This document shows positions 1-9,228 of a stretch of DNA of 64,000 nucleotides, one piece after another (position 1 is the first letter of the stretch; each line of letters begins with the position of its first letter). The notes below the pieces were generated by a model, which saw only the letters and a list, made by a program, of their open reading frames with translations, was not told where the DNA came from and did no database searches. The DNA is from Streptomyces chattanoogensis. GTDB lineage: Bacteria > Actinomycetota > Actinomycetes > Streptomycetales > Streptomycetaceae. A program made the translations under genes and the position numbers. The stretch spans positions 15,161-79,160 of the forward strand of contig NZ_LGKG01000149.1 in NCBI RefSeq assembly GCF_001294335.1. The letters are read 5' to 3'.

Positions 1-1
1 C

Positions 2-1210
2 GAACGGGTGGAGCTTCTGCCGCGGGCGTTCGAGCCCCGCGTTACCCCCATACACAACCTGTTCTTCTTCACCACTCAGGAACAGCGCGAGCAGGGCTGG
101 AAGATCATCAGTAAGGTTGCGGACGAGCTTGGGGCGCTCGACCTACTGGCGGCGGATCTGGACCGGGTAGCGGAGAAGCACTACATCCCTGCGCCTTTCG
201 GCCTGTACCTTGCGGTGGGCCGGGTGAACAAGGAACTCGCCGCGTCGGATCTCTTAGGTGGTTACGACGGGCCGGAGCCGTTTGCTACCGAGCACCAAGC
301 CGAGTACCTGGCCCTTTGCGCGATCTGCAATCGCCTTGCGCGCAGCGAGATGCGTGGAATGAACATGGAATCTGCGCAGCCAGGGCTGCTGAAGAATCTC
401 GCCGACAACCCCAACTGGGCCATACAAGGCTTCCGAGGAACCGGCGCCTATGACGACACAGCGGCCTTCGAGCAGCAGGACCTGCTCCGCTTCCTTACTG
501 GAGACGAGCGAGGAGACAGCCAGGTCCTCTACACAGGTACTGCCAGCCCGCAAGTAGCCAGCCGTTGGCAGGCGTTCCGGCAGGAGATTCGGCAGAGCCT
601 GGCCGGCAACCATGAGTGGGAGTCACTGGTGGAGGGCTGGCTCGACGAAGTGAGTCCTAAGGTCGGTGACGGAGACGTCGGGCTGCACGTTTACAACCCG
701 TGTGACCTCCTGCAAGCAATCATCCACGGTTGGCCGGACCAGATGGAGAACCTTCTGCCGATGGTCGTGGGTGAAGCCGTACCTCGACAAGGGCTGCGGA
801 GCTCAGTGCGTGGTGTCCTGTGCTGGAACGGGCAAGGCATGTCGCTCCCTGATGCAGTACGGCTCGTGTATCGAGACCCTCTGTTCCTGATGAGCAACGT
901 GTACGCGGGGACAGTGTGGGAACGCGACCGCGAACTTCTGGATCTCCTCGGGCTGCACTACGTACTCCTGGAAAGCATCGGCCCCGCCTGGACTGAGGCA
1001 TCTGCATCCGACGAGCACCGCATCTGGGTGCAGCACGAGCAGGGTGTCCGCGTCTACTCCTCGGCCTCAAACCCTCGCGAGTACACGCAGGTGTACACCA
1101 GCATCGCGGCTGATGGCGAGATCGTCCCAGTCAGGCAGTACCTCGTCAGGCATTCCCGCGAGGCGGAGATCGTGGCCAGGGAGTACCGCGCCTTCGTCCA
1201 TGCCGTTTAG
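2..1210 (+). CDS. unknown protein, probably 5'-truncated by the window edge
   Basis: The reading frame is open to the left edge. The first GTG is at position 8, but the residues after it look internal, so the true start may lie outside. About 400 residues are visible, mostly soluble and mixed alpha/beta, with no signal peptide, membrane segment or nucleotide-binding motif that I recognise. Codon use fits the host (strong GC3). It lies about 670 bp upstream of a large helicase-nuclease gene on the same strand and could be its partner, but only position suggests this. A palindrome at 1431-1460 may terminate it. I do not recognise the family. Confidence 0.6.
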   Translation, partial: ERVELLPRAFEPRVTPIHNLFFFTTQEQREQGWKIISKVADELGALDLLAADLDRVAEKHYIPAPFGLYLAVGRVNKELAASDLLGGYDGPEPFATEHQAEYLALCAICNRLARSEMRGMNMESAQPGLLKNLADNPNWAIQGFRGTGAYDDTAAFEQQDLLRFLTGDERGDSQVLYTGTASPQVASRWQAFRQEIRQSLAGNHEWESLVEGWLDEVSPKVGDGDVGLHVYNPCDLLQAIIHGWPDQMENLLPMVVGEAVPRQGLRSSVRGVLCWNGQGMSLPDAVRLVYRDPLFLMSNVYAGTVWERDRELLDLLGLHYVLLESIGPAWTEASASDEHRIWVQHEQGVRVYSSASNPREYTQVYTSIAADGEIVPVRQYLVRHSREAEIVAREYRAFVHAV

Positions 1211-1883
1211 TAGACAACAATCGCAACCGAGGGTGACTGTGCGTGTCGGTGATGCGCAGCCAATGAGTGGGAGCGGAGAGGCAGCTGTCGATTAGCCTCG
1301 CGGGCGCCGGCGTTCCTGCGGTACTCCGCTCGGGTGCAGCCGGCTTCGCCACTTCGGCGGGGCTCTGCTTTGGGGCCGTTTCTGCCGTACGGGAGCTCAG
1401 GAAGCGCCGTTGACGTTACGCAGCTCAGCCGGGTACGCGGGGCCATGGGGCCGCGTACCCGGTGACGGGCGCAGATCCAACGGCGGGGCGTCCACACTGC
1501 GGGCGGCCGGAACAGCCTTCTCTGCGAGAAGTCTTCTGCGAGGGACATGGAGGCGGGGAGAGCCGGTTGCCGGGGCCATCCGGTCATCCCGACGGTAGTC
1601 GCGCTGACGTCGTAGCCTGACGGTGCTTGGCCGCGGGGCCGAGTTCTTGGCAGGAGCCGCCATCGAGGGCTGGTCGCTCCGTAAGCCCCGTGAGCTGCCG
1701 AGATCGTACGGGGCCCGCGACGTCGGTTCCGTGGATCCGTGCTGTGACCCCTGGCTCCTCCGGGTAAGCAATCCAGATTCCGGCGGACCGCCCCTCGGCG
1801 CGGGGTCGTCCGTGGTGAGCAGGGTTGTCAGTGGTCGAGGCTAATCTGGCTCCGCTGTAGGCCGTTCTTGGGGGAGCGTGAGC
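1211..1883. other. intergenic stretch between the first gene and the helicase-nuclease gene
   Basis: No convincing coding sequence in either direction; the open frames are GC-driven. It holds the hairpin at 1431-1460 and, at its right end, the ribosome binding site of the helicase gene. A promoter is expected but I see no clear -35/-10 pair. Confidence 0.5.
1431..1460. terminator. palindromic hairpin, probable terminator
   Basis: Arms GGGTACGCGG and CCGCGTACCC flank a core that is itself nearly self-complementary (GGCCATGGGGCC). No T-run follows, as is usual for Streptomyces terminators. It lies about 220 bp after the stop of the first gene. Confidence 0.45.
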
Positions 1884-4800
1884 ATGTCGTACGTCCAGCA
1901 TCTGTCGGTCCGCGTGCCCTGGCATGACAGCGGGTGGGGCGGGACGGTCTGTGAGGATCCGCTGGGGAACAGCTCTTGCACCCTGCTCAAGAAGATCGGC
2001 GAGGGTCGGGACGACACGCTCGAAGTGACGCATGCCGGTAAGCGCTTCGAGGCACTGGGGGTGGAGCCGGCCTGCCTGGCTGAGGGCGGCGGTTTTCTCA
2101 GCCCACGGGGACACGTGCTGACGCGGTCGCATCCGTACGGACACAAGAAGGCCCTTGCGGCGCTGTCGGAGACGCTGGTGGATGTTCCGCCGTTCTCGGC
2201 GCACGGTATCCCGTTCTACTGGCTCAACCGCCAGAATGCGGAGGAGATGGCTGAGGAGCAGCGGATCCTCGACTTCTGCGGGGAGGCGGAGAAGCACGCT
2301 GCGGACAAGCTCGGTTTCGAGCCGCGATGGCTGCTGCATGGAGACAACCAGCAGGCTGTCATCGAGGCGTTCTTCGAACATGTGCAATCCGAGCAGTCGT
2401 TGGTGTTCTTCTATCTGAAGCACTCGCCGTTCGAGGACCAGCCGCGCCGGATGCTGGTGGGAGCCGCTTGCGTCGAGTCGCTGACCATGCCGGGGCGGTG
2501 GAACGGATCGGAGCGGACCGCCTTTCCCAACCACATGTGGGAGACGATCATCCGGCACACGCTGCGGCCGGATGGCAGGGGCGGGATTCTGCTGCCCGTC
2601 CAGGAGCTCGCGAGGCTTGCCGCGCAGGGGCGGGATGTGGCTGCGGCGCTTGCCGTGGCGCCGGAGAGGGAGCGGGAGTTCTCATACGCGACGGAGCATG
2701 TGTCGGCCGACGTGGCGGTGGCCGCGCTGCTGGAGTTGAAGCGTGCCGCGCAGGCCGCACGGGACCTGGGTTGCTCAGTGCCCGAGCGGTCACGGCAGTG
2801 GTTGGACCGGCAGCTGGGTATGGCATGGCGGCGCCGTGGGCCTGCCCCAGGGATGCCGGCTGTGCTCGGGCGCCTCGGTTTCGAGCATCCTGCGTTCAGC
2901 GCCCGCGCCCTCATGTCGACGGTGCCCGATGGCGGCGATCCCTGGCCGGACCTGGAGCAGGCGCTCGAAGACCGAGGCGGGCCCGAGGATTTCCGGCGGC
3001 TGGTGTCGGCCACCAGCCGGGGCATCTGGCGGCACGCCAACGGGCAGAGCCGTCAAGCACTACGGCTGCTGAGCCGGTTCGACCTGGGCAGGAAGCAGCT
3101 TGACCAGGTGCTGGATCGGAAAACCGATATCGAGCTTTTCGAGGACGAGCTGCTGGTCAATCCCTATGACCTGGTGAACTGCACTGTCGACGACGGTGAG
3201 CCCATCCCCTTCGAGACCATCGACCGCGGCTGCTTTCCTGACCAGGGGCTTGCCGAGCGCTATCCGCTGCCGGTGACTGTGCCGTTGGATGGTCCGCTGG
3301 ACCGGAGGCGGGTCGAGGCGGCCCTTGTCACGGTCCTGAGCAGGGCCGAGGACGAGGGCCATACGCTGCTCCCCGTCGAGGATGCGCTCTGCCGGGTGGC
3401 GGAGCTGAACGTCGTACGGCCGCTGGACGTCACGGTGTCGGTGCTGCAGGGGATCGAGCTGGACCCCGCATCCCTGGATGACGACGCCGGGGTGAACTGG
3501 CCGCAGCTGACCCGGACCGAGCTCTCCGGTGGAGCCTTCGGATACAAGCTGCGGTCCGCGACCCGACGGCGGGGGTGGATCCGTGCAGCCGTTCGCAGAC
3601 TTCGGGATTCGACGCCGCACGCGGTGCCGAAAGATCTGGAGGCCACGCTCGCTACCGTGCTCGGTGAGCCCGACGGAGGGGCGGAGGACCACGCGGCAGA
3701 GATCCGCGCCCGTCGGGAGAAGGCCGCTGCCCTGAAAGAGCTCTACCGTTCCCCGCTCACCGTGCTCAACGGCCCTGCCGGCACCGGCAAGACCACCTTG
3801 GTCAAAGCGCTCGCACGACGGCCCGAGATCACGGACGGCGGGCTGCTGCTGCTCGCGCCGACCGGCAAGGCACGGGTCCAGCTGGAGCAGAAGGCCGATC
3901 ACCCGGCGCACACCCTTGCTCAGTTCCTCAGCCGCTCCCAGCGCTACGACGGCATGCACGGTCGATATCTGACCACCGGGGAGCACAGCACCCGCGAGCG
4001 GTTCGGGACCGTCGTCGTGGACGAGGCCTCGATGCTCACCGAGGACATGCTTGCCGCCCTGCTTGATGCGCTGATCCTGCCCCAGCGGCTCATCCTGGTC
4101 GGAGACCCGCGACAGCTGCCGCCCATCGGGGCGGGCCGACCCTTCGTCGATATCGAGCGAAGGGCGAGGCAGGATCACGCCCCCGCACGCTGGCCGCGTG
4201 TCGCACCGGGATGGGCAGAGCTCACGATGCTGCGTCGCCAGCGTGGGGAGACGGGGGCCCGCGAGGATCTGCTGCTGGCCCGCTGGTTCAGCGGCGATGA
4301 GCTCATGGAAGGGTCCGATGAGGTCTGGGCCCAGCTCCGGCGCGGGGACCGGCTGAAGCATCTGCGGGCCGTCGCCTGGGACGGCCGGTCGGCGGCGCAG
4401 GTGCTCGACCAGGTGCTCAGCGAGGAATTCGAGGTCACGGGCGGCGATGCCGGGCTGAGCTTCGCGTACTCGTACGGTGCGACGAAGAATCCCGATCGCA
4501 CGTATCCGGACTTCAAAACCGCCCCGGCAGAATGCGAGAACTGGCAGGTGCTGTCCCCCGTGCGAGGCAGGGCGCACGGCACCGTCGAGCTCAACCGGCA
4601 TCTCAAGCGCCGCCACCGCAGCCAGCCCCTGCAGCAGGCGCTGCATCGGTTTGCCAAAGTGCCGAAGCCGCTCGGCGCGGAGCAGATCATTCTGGGGGAC
4701 AAGGTCGTCAATACCCGCAATATGCGAGCCAGGTGTGAGGTGCCTGGGATCTGGAAGAAGGACCCGGGTTATGTGGCGAACGGCGAGATTGGCGTCGTCA

Positions 4801-5681
4801 CCGGGAAGGTGAAAACCGGGAAGATGAGCTTCCGGCCTCCCGCCCATGTCGAGTTCTCGTCCCAGCTCGGCAAGTGGTTCCCCTATTACGACGGTCGCGG
4901 CGACGATGACCCCCCACTGGAACTGGCCTGGGCGCTCACAGTGCACAAGAGCCAGGGCAGCGAGTTCGGCACCGTGATTCTGATGCTTCCGGAAGCCGCG
5001 CACAGTCTGTCCCGCGAGCTCCTCTATACAGCGCTCACCCGCCAGACCGACCGGGTAATCCTGTGCCATGAGGGGCCCCTGGAGGATCTGCTACTGCTGA
5101 CCAACCCGACCAGTTCCGACACCGCCCGCAGGTTCACCGACCTGATGGCACCCGCGGCCCCGCGGCAGCTCCCCGGCCGGGCCGGCGCTCCGCCGGTCAT
5201 GGTCGACACCCAGATGCTGCACATCAGCGCCAGCGGCGTGCCGGTCCGCAGCAAGAACGAGGTCATCGTCGCGAACATCCTCGACGACATCGCCCCGGGC
5301 GCATGGACCTATGAGAAGCCCCTGTACGGCAAGGACGGGGGCCGCCGTCGTCCGGACTTCACCATCAGCACCCACAGCGGCCGCACGGTCTATTGGGAGC
5401 ACCTCGGCATGCTCCACGACCCGCGCTACGCATCCACCTGGGAGCTCAAGAAGAAGTGGTACGCCGAGCAGGGCATCCTGCCATTCGACCAGGGCGGAGG
5501 TCCGGGCGGCACACTGATCTGGACCAGTGATGAGAACGGCTTGGTGGATGTGCCGGCATGGCGCGAGAGCGCCCTGCAGGCCATCGGCCGCGACGAAATC
5601 CTGCAGCCGCGGCGTACGGCGAAGAAGACCGTGACCGCGCGGCGGCCACCGAAACGAGAGGTAGAACAGCAGGAGCGCTGA
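1884..5681 (+). CDS. RecD-like superfamily 1 helicase fused to a PD-(D/E)XK-like nuclease domain
   Basis: Predicted DNA helicase-nuclease of about 1266 residues. I chose the ATG at 1884 because GGGGGAG at 1870-1876 sits 7 nt upstream; a GTG at 1878 is too close to that site. The first ~600 residues are an uncharacterised region opening with VRVPWHDSGW. Walker A (GPAGTGKTT) falls near residue 632, Walker B (VVVDEAS) near 714, then GDPRQLPP, and a UvrD/RecD-type C-terminal motif (TVHKSQGSEF, followed by YTALTR). After residue ~1110 comes a nuclease-like domain: SKNE, then RPDF near 1158, then YWEH near 1172, fitting the E/D/ExK core with H in place of K. No RecB or RecC partner is nearby. The architecture suggests phage defence or DNA repair; that role is inferred. 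Helicase call is firm, nuclease call moderate. Confidence 0.85.
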   Translation: MSYVQHLSVRVPWHDSGWGGTVCEDPLGNSSCTLLKKIGEGRDDTLEVTHAGKRFEALGVEPACLAEGGGFLSPRGHVLTRSHPYGHKKALAALSETLVDVPPFSAHGIPFYWLNRQNAEEMAEEQRILDFCGEAEKHAADKLGFEPRWLLHGDNQQAVIEAFFEHVQSEQSLVFFYLKHSPFEDQPRRMLVGAACVESLTMPGRWNGSERTAFPNHMWETIIRHTLRPDGRGGILLPVQELARLAAQGRDVAAALAVAPEREREFSYATEHVSADVAVAALLELKRAAQAARDLGCSVPERSRQWLDRQLGMAWRRRGPAPGMPAVLGRLGFEHPAFSARALMSTVPDGGDPWPDLEQALEDRGGPEDFRRLVSATSRGIWRHANGQSRQALRLLSRFDLGRKQLDQVLDRKTDIELFEDELLVNPYDLVNCTVDDGEPIPFETIDRGCFPDQGLAERYPLPVTVPLDGPLDRRRVEAALVTVLSRAEDEGHTLLPVEDALCRVAELNVVRPLDVTVSVLQGIELDPASLDDDAGVNWPQLTRTELSGGAFGYKLRSATRRRGWIRAAVRRLRDSTPHAVPKDLEATLATVLGEPDGGAEDHAAEIRARREKAAALKELYRSPLTVLNGPAGTGKTTLVKALARRPEITDGGLLLLAPTGKARVQLEQKADHPAHTLAQFLSRSQRYDGMHGRYLTTGEHSTRERFGTVVVDEASMLTEDMLAALLDALILPQRLILVGDPRQLPPIGAGRPFVDIERRARQDHAPARWPRVAPGWAELTMLRRQRGETGAREDLLLARWFSGDELMEGSDEVWAQLRRGDRLKHLRAVAWDGRSAAQVLDQVLSEEFEVTGGDAGLSFAYSYGATKNPDRTYPDFKTAPAECENWQVLSPVRGRAHGTVELNRHLKRRHRSQPLQQALHRFAKVPKPLGAEQIILGDKVVNTRNMRARCEVPGIWKKDPGYVANGEIGVVTGKVKTGKMSFRPPAHVEFSSQLGKWFPYYDGRGDDDPPLELAWALTVHKSQGSEFGTVILMLPEAAHSLSRELLYTALTRQTDRVILCHEGPLEDLLLLTNPTSSDTARRFTDLMAPAAPRQLPGRAGAPPVMVDTQMLHISASGVPVRSKNEVIVANILDDIAPGAWTYEKPLYGKDGGRRRPDFTISTHSGRTVYWEHLGMLHDPRYASTWELKKKWYAEQGILPFDQGGGPGGTLIWTSDENGLVDVPAWRESALQAIGRDEILQPRRTAKKTVTARRPPKREVEQQER

Positions 5682-5841
5682 GCGGCGTGGCGCGCCGCGC
5701 CATGGCAGGGCCGTCGCAGTCCGCAGCAGATTCGCAAAGCGCCAGCGGACAGCAGTCGCACCCCCTCCCAATCAATGGGAAACGTCAGCCTTCTACCACG
5801 GCGATGGCCAAAGTGACGCTCGATCAAGCCGACGGCGTAGG

Positions 5842-5998
5842 TCACGTCGGTAGGCGCTGCTTGAGATCGTTGAGCAAGTCTGCGCCGTGGGCGATCTTGT
5901 TACGGCGCCGTAGGATCTCGCGGCTCGTGTCGGACGCTGCCTCTCTGGCCTGCGGTTTCTCTCGCAATCTCACGACGTGTCGAAAGTTGAGGCCCCAA
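5842..5998 (-). pseudogene. 3' remnant of a gene with a HEPN-like RNKIAHG motif
   Basis: Reading the minus strand, about 40 codons end at a TGA (5842-5844) and contain ILRRRNKIAHGADL, the R-N-x-I-A-H pattern found in HEPN-type and Swt1-like domains. Upstream the frame becomes unconvincing and I find no start. It is best explained as the C-terminal leftover of a deleted gene. The match rests on a short motif. Confidence 0.35.
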
Positions 5999-6014
5999 CT
6001 CCGTGTCGGATTCT

Positions 6015-6353
6015 CTAGGCCGTTGTCCGGCGGACTTGGTAGTTCCAGCGTGTGAGCGCCCGGACGACGGTTTCGGCGCCGATGGGGTTGGCGCTGTGAA
6101 CGAAGATCGTTCCAATGTGGAAGGGCCGTCCGCTGAAGGCGGCTTCTTCCATGACGGTCACCACGGGCATGATGCTGTCGTCGCCGCCGAGATCGTGGTC
6201 GAGCCAGAGTTCGTCGATGAAGCTGTCGTGGTGCTCTTGCAGGAGCTGGATACCTTCGCGACTGGTCCGGGCGATCCGCGTAGCTCTGGGGAGCGGTCGG
6301 AGGTCGTCAATGCCGAGGATGACAGGCCTTGGTACGGCTGGGTCCTCATTCAC
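6015..6353 (-). CDS. cyclic-phosphate processing receiver (cREC) domain protein
   Basis: Small protein (about 112 aa from the GTG at 6353; the frame is open further upstream, to 6521). The sequence VILGIDDLRPLP, then ELWLDHDLGGDD, then FVHSANPIG matches the receiver-like fold proposed to act on cyclic phosphates: an acidic pair after the first strand, LDHDLG after the third and HSANP after the next. Known members often sit in RNA-repair or defence contexts. It stands alone between an MmpS-like lipoprotein gene and the helicase region. The start is uncertain because no strong ribosome binding site precedes the GTG. Family call is good; the substrate is unknown. Confidence 0.65.
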   Translation of the reverse strand: MNEDPAVPRPVILGIDDLRPLPRATRIARTSREGIQLLQEHHDSFIDELWLDHDLGGDDSIMPVVTVMEEAAFSGRPFHIGTIFVHSANPIGAETVVRALTRWNYQVRRTTA

Positions 6354-6483
6354 CTGATCATCATCGCAGTAGAGCGGCCACGAGTACCGCGGGGCAGGCG
6401 ACGACGGCGTCGTGGGCAGGCCACAACAGCGCGATGTCCTGTCGAAGTTCAGGCAGCCAGTGGGCTGCTGACTTGCTGGGGTG

Positions 6484-6530
6484 CCATGTCGTTTGAGAAC
6501 GCCGGCCCATGGTGTTCCCAAACGACATGG
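6484..6530. repeat. 47-bp imperfect palindrome between two minus-strand genes
   Basis: Outer arms CCATGTCGTTTG and CAAACGACATGG are perfect complements and are extended by GAAC/GTTC and CC/GG around a short centre. It lies after the stop of the lipoprotein gene (6590). It could be a terminator or the folded end of a lost mobile element; no T-run follows. Confidence 0.6.
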
Positions 6531-6589
6531 ACTTCACGGGATTCGGGTTCGCCATGCCGGAGCTTCGGGCATACGCATAGCGCGAATCC

Positions 6590-7021
6590 TTACTTCAGGT
6601 CGTACTTGCACATTTTGTCGGACTTGTCACCCTGGTTGTCCGCGACCTTCTTCCCGTCGACCGTGATGACGCAGGCCGCCGCGCGCAGTGTGCCATCGGC
6701 GTTGTACACGGAGCCGGGGACGACGGAGACCGTTGTGCCGATCCTCTTCTCAGCGTCGGTCGTCAAGGTGACGGTCGAGGTCTTCTTCCAGGGAAGCTTC
6801 ACCTTCTCAAACTTGTTGGTGTTGAGGTTGTAGTACACCTGCGATGTACCGTGGCCAAGAACTTCGAGGGTGACCTCGTGCTTGACCTCACCGCTCCCGC
6901 TGTCCGGCTTCGGCTTCACGCTCGCGGACTTGCCGGCCGGCGGCGGACCGTCGCCGCTGCCGCAACCGGTCAGTAGAGCCGCGGTCAGGACCAGAGCCGT
7001 CCCATTGATGATCTTGCGCAT
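6590..7021 (-). CDS. MmpS-like secreted lipoprotein
   Basis: 143-aa protein with a lipoprotein signal: basic start, hydrophobic stretch, lipobox LLTGC with the acylated Cys near residue 20, then a Gly/Pro/Ser linker. The mature part has a beta-rich pattern (TLEVLGHGTSQVYYNLN, then LPWKKTSTVTL, then ACVITVDGKKVADN) seen in MmpS-type transport accessory proteins of actinobacteria. It would sit on the outer face of the membrane. AAGGGGGGAAG lies directly before the ATG. There is no MmpL-like transporter nearby, so a transport role is not supported by context. Confidence 0.7.
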   Translation of the reverse strand: MRKIINGTALVLTAALLTGCGSGDGPPPAGKSASVKPKPDSGSGEVKHEVTLEVLGHGTSQVYYNLNTNKFEKVKLPWKKTSTVTLTTDAEKRIGTTVSVVPGSVYNADGTLRAAACVITVDGKKVADNQGDKSDKMCKYDLK

Positions 7022-7082
7022 ACTTCCCCCCTTGCAGACGAGTAAGTGATCTTAGTTCTGCGTACGGCTGCCATGCGTATGC

Positions 7083-7889
7083 TGGACCCTGGCCAGGATC
7101 GCCGAGGTGATCCGCACCCGGTTCGGCATCGACTACACCCTGGCCGGGGTCGACCTGCTGCTGCACCGGCTGGGCTGGAGCGTGCAGATGCCCTCCCGCC
7201 GGGCCACCGAGCGCGACGACGCGAAGATCGCCCAGTGGAGGGAAGAGCACTGGCCCGCCATAAAAAAGACGGTGGCGGACCTGGGCGCCTGGCTGTGCTT
7301 CGAGGACGAGGCGGGACAGGGGCTGAGGCCGCCCACAGGCCGGACCTGGGGACGAAAAGGCCGCACTCCCGTGGTGCGGGTGACCGCAGCCGGCACCCGG
7401 CGCGTGTCCATGGCTGCGCTCGTCTGCACAAAACCCGGCTGCCGGCCCCGCCTGATCTACCGCACCCTGGTCGACCGAGGCCCGCGCCGGGGCAGGCGGA
7501 AAGGGTTCGCCGAGATCGACTACGCCCGGCTCCTGGACGCCGCCCACCAGCAGCTCGGCGGCCCGGTCGTGCTCGTCTGGGACAATCTGAACACCCACGT
7601 CAGCACCAGGATGAGACAGCTGATCGCGCAGCGCAGTTGGCTCACCGTCTACCAGCTGCCGCCTTACGCGCCGGAGTTCAACCCGGTCGAGGCGGTCTGG
7701 TCACACCTGAAAAGGTCTCTGGCCAACCTCGCCAGACACGGCATCGACGAACTGGCCGCGCTGGTGAAGACCCGGCTCAAACGGATGCAGTACCAGCCCG
7801 GCCTCATCGGCGGCTTCATCGCCAAGACCCGGCTGGACTTCAGCCCGCCTGTAGGTTCCAATTCCTGCTGTCCCCGAGCAACGTGCTGA
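7083..7889 (+). pseudogene. IS630-family transposase, 5'-truncated
   Basis: The frame starts abruptly at WTLARIAEVI, which in full-length relatives follows an N-terminal helix-turn-helix region of about 100 residues. All three catalytic acids are present: D in CFEDEAGQ, D in VWDNLNTH and E in NPVEAVWS. Unlike the copy at 17.1-18.1 kb, the A-rich site (ATAAAAAAG) is read through in one frame. The missing DNA-binding half means it is probably inactive. I could not define terminal inverted repeats. Confidence 0.75.
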
Positions 7890-7997
7890 CCTGCGGTGCG
7901 GTGGCGTGTCTCAGTCGTTGTCCCGCCGGTTCTTCCAGATCTCGTGTCCTCAGACTTGTGGGCCGTCCGCGCACAGTACGGAATCGCGAACCACCGG

Positions 7998-8612
7998 TCA
8001 GTGGTAGAGGTGGCGGATGCAGCCGCCGTCGGCGCGCACAGTGGGTGCGCCGCTGTACCTATCTGGCCCAAACATCAGGTTGATGCCGCGATCGTCGATG
8101 GTGCTGATCCCGGGAAGGCCTTGGCCGGGCTCGCCCTTCGCGGGGGCGGGGATGTGCTCCACAGTGAGCCCACGTTTCGACCACTCCTCGCGGAGATTCT
8201 TGACCACCGTGAGGTAGTCGTGGCGACTGTCGAATTCAAGCTTCCAGCTGTAGATGGGTTGGTCTCGAGTGACGCCGTCACCATCGGCTCCGAGGTCGTC
8301 CTTGCAGGATGGGCTGCCTTCCTCGTTGGCCGTTCCCTCCAGCGAAGCTCCACGAAGTGCGCCGGCCAGGTACGGTGCGGGCCGCAGTTGGCTGACGGTG
8401 CGCTTACCCGCCTCCTTCGTCACGGTGGTGTGCTTCCCGTAGTCGGCAGCCGATCGCACCGGTCCACCCGCCATGGACTCGCAGGCCTGGGCCAGAACCA
8501 CCAACGGCAATATGAATGCCGCGGCGATCAATACCGCTGCGAGGGGACCACGCCGGCGGCGTCGGCCGGGTTCCGGGGCGGCTACCGAGTCCGGGGAGGG
8601 TGTCGTACGCAT
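7998..8612 (-). CDS. membrane-anchored extracytoplasmic protein, unknown
   Basis: 204 residues: a basic cytoplasmic start with five consecutive Arg, one transmembrane segment at about 25-42, then an extracytoplasmic domain with paired cysteines (SCKDD and GGCIRH). The layout of the domain (a DYLTVVKNLREEWSKRGL helix followed by a short beta region) resembles the two lipoproteins at 18.2-19.5 kb, so it may be a distant paralogue of these T7SS-neighbourhood proteins. The Cys after the membrane segment (LAQAC) is a poor lipobox. Function unknown. Confidence 0.6.
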   Translation of the reverse strand: MRTTPSPDSVAAPEPGRRRRRGPLAAVLIAAAFILPLVVLAQACESMAGGPVRSAADYGKHTTVTKEAGKRTVSQLRPAPYLAGALRGASLEGTANEEGSPSCKDDLGADGDGVTRDQPIYSWKLEFDSRHDYLTVVKNLREEWSKRGLTVEHIPAPAKGEPGQGLPGISTIDDRGINLMFGPDRYSGAPTVRADGGCIRHLYH

Positions 8613-9228
8613 AACGTCAATCCAAGCCGCCCTCGGGCTGCGGAGGCAGCGCTCACGTACTCATCGTCCCTCCGTACTTTCACCCAGGATTCCCTCGATG
8701 AGATGCCGGGAGGGCATCGGCACGGCACCGATGTGTCCAACTTCCTTGTCCCACGGGCCAGACAGGGGAAAACCAACTGCTGGAAAGGACCATCAGTAAT
8801 TAGACGCTACACCGTCGTAACCCCTGCCATTAAAGATCTCTAGTGCCGCCATCAGGATTCGAACCCGAGAGCTACGGATTACCAGTACTGGAGCGATGAG
8901 AGCCGGGCTGTGGAGGGCCAGGTCCTTGTGGCTCTCGGCCCGTTCGCTATCACCTGCTTCGCCTACGACGAGGCTGTCGCGGTGGACTCGGAGTACCTGC
9001 CCGTGGCGCTCCTGGAGCGCGCGCCGTCGCAATGTGGAGTCGCTGGCCTAGGTTGTGGGCTGCTGAGTAGAGGACGGGGCACAGCACGAAATTCTTGTGT
9101 ACCTGCCACTGTTCGGCGAAGGACAGAGGCCGCGGGGCAGTTCACTCGTTGACGGCGGCCGAGGGCCGAGACCCACGCAGCCGATGTGCTGCTCGCTCTC
9201 GGTTCGGATCTTGAGAAAGGGAAGCGGT
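8613..9228. other. intergenic stretch with tRNA scar
   Basis: No supported gene. Open frames here lack plausible starts or family features. The only structured element is the tRNA-Thr fragment at 8844-8885. The right end carries the ribosome binding site of the 9229 gene. Confidence 0.5.
8844..8885 (-). repeat. 3' fragment of tRNA-Thr(GGU), probable old attachment site
   Basis: Read on the minus strand, the sequence contains CTGGTAA (an anticodon loop with GGT), a T-arm with loop TTCGAAT and stem TCGGG/CCTGA, and a seven-base acceptor strand TGGCGGC followed by discriminator A. No D-arm or 5' acceptor strand is found beyond 8885, so this is not a functional tRNA. Such 3' pieces are left at the far end of elements integrated in tRNA genes. 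An element here would have lain to the right, with the intact tRNA at its other end. Confidence 0.6.

Noticed and set aside
3060..5069. Long minus-strand open frame (669 codons) opposite the helicase gene
   Set aside because: It is a shadow of a high-GC gene: Arg/Gly/Pro-rich, no domain motifs and no ribosome binding site, while the plus strand carries clear helicase motifs.
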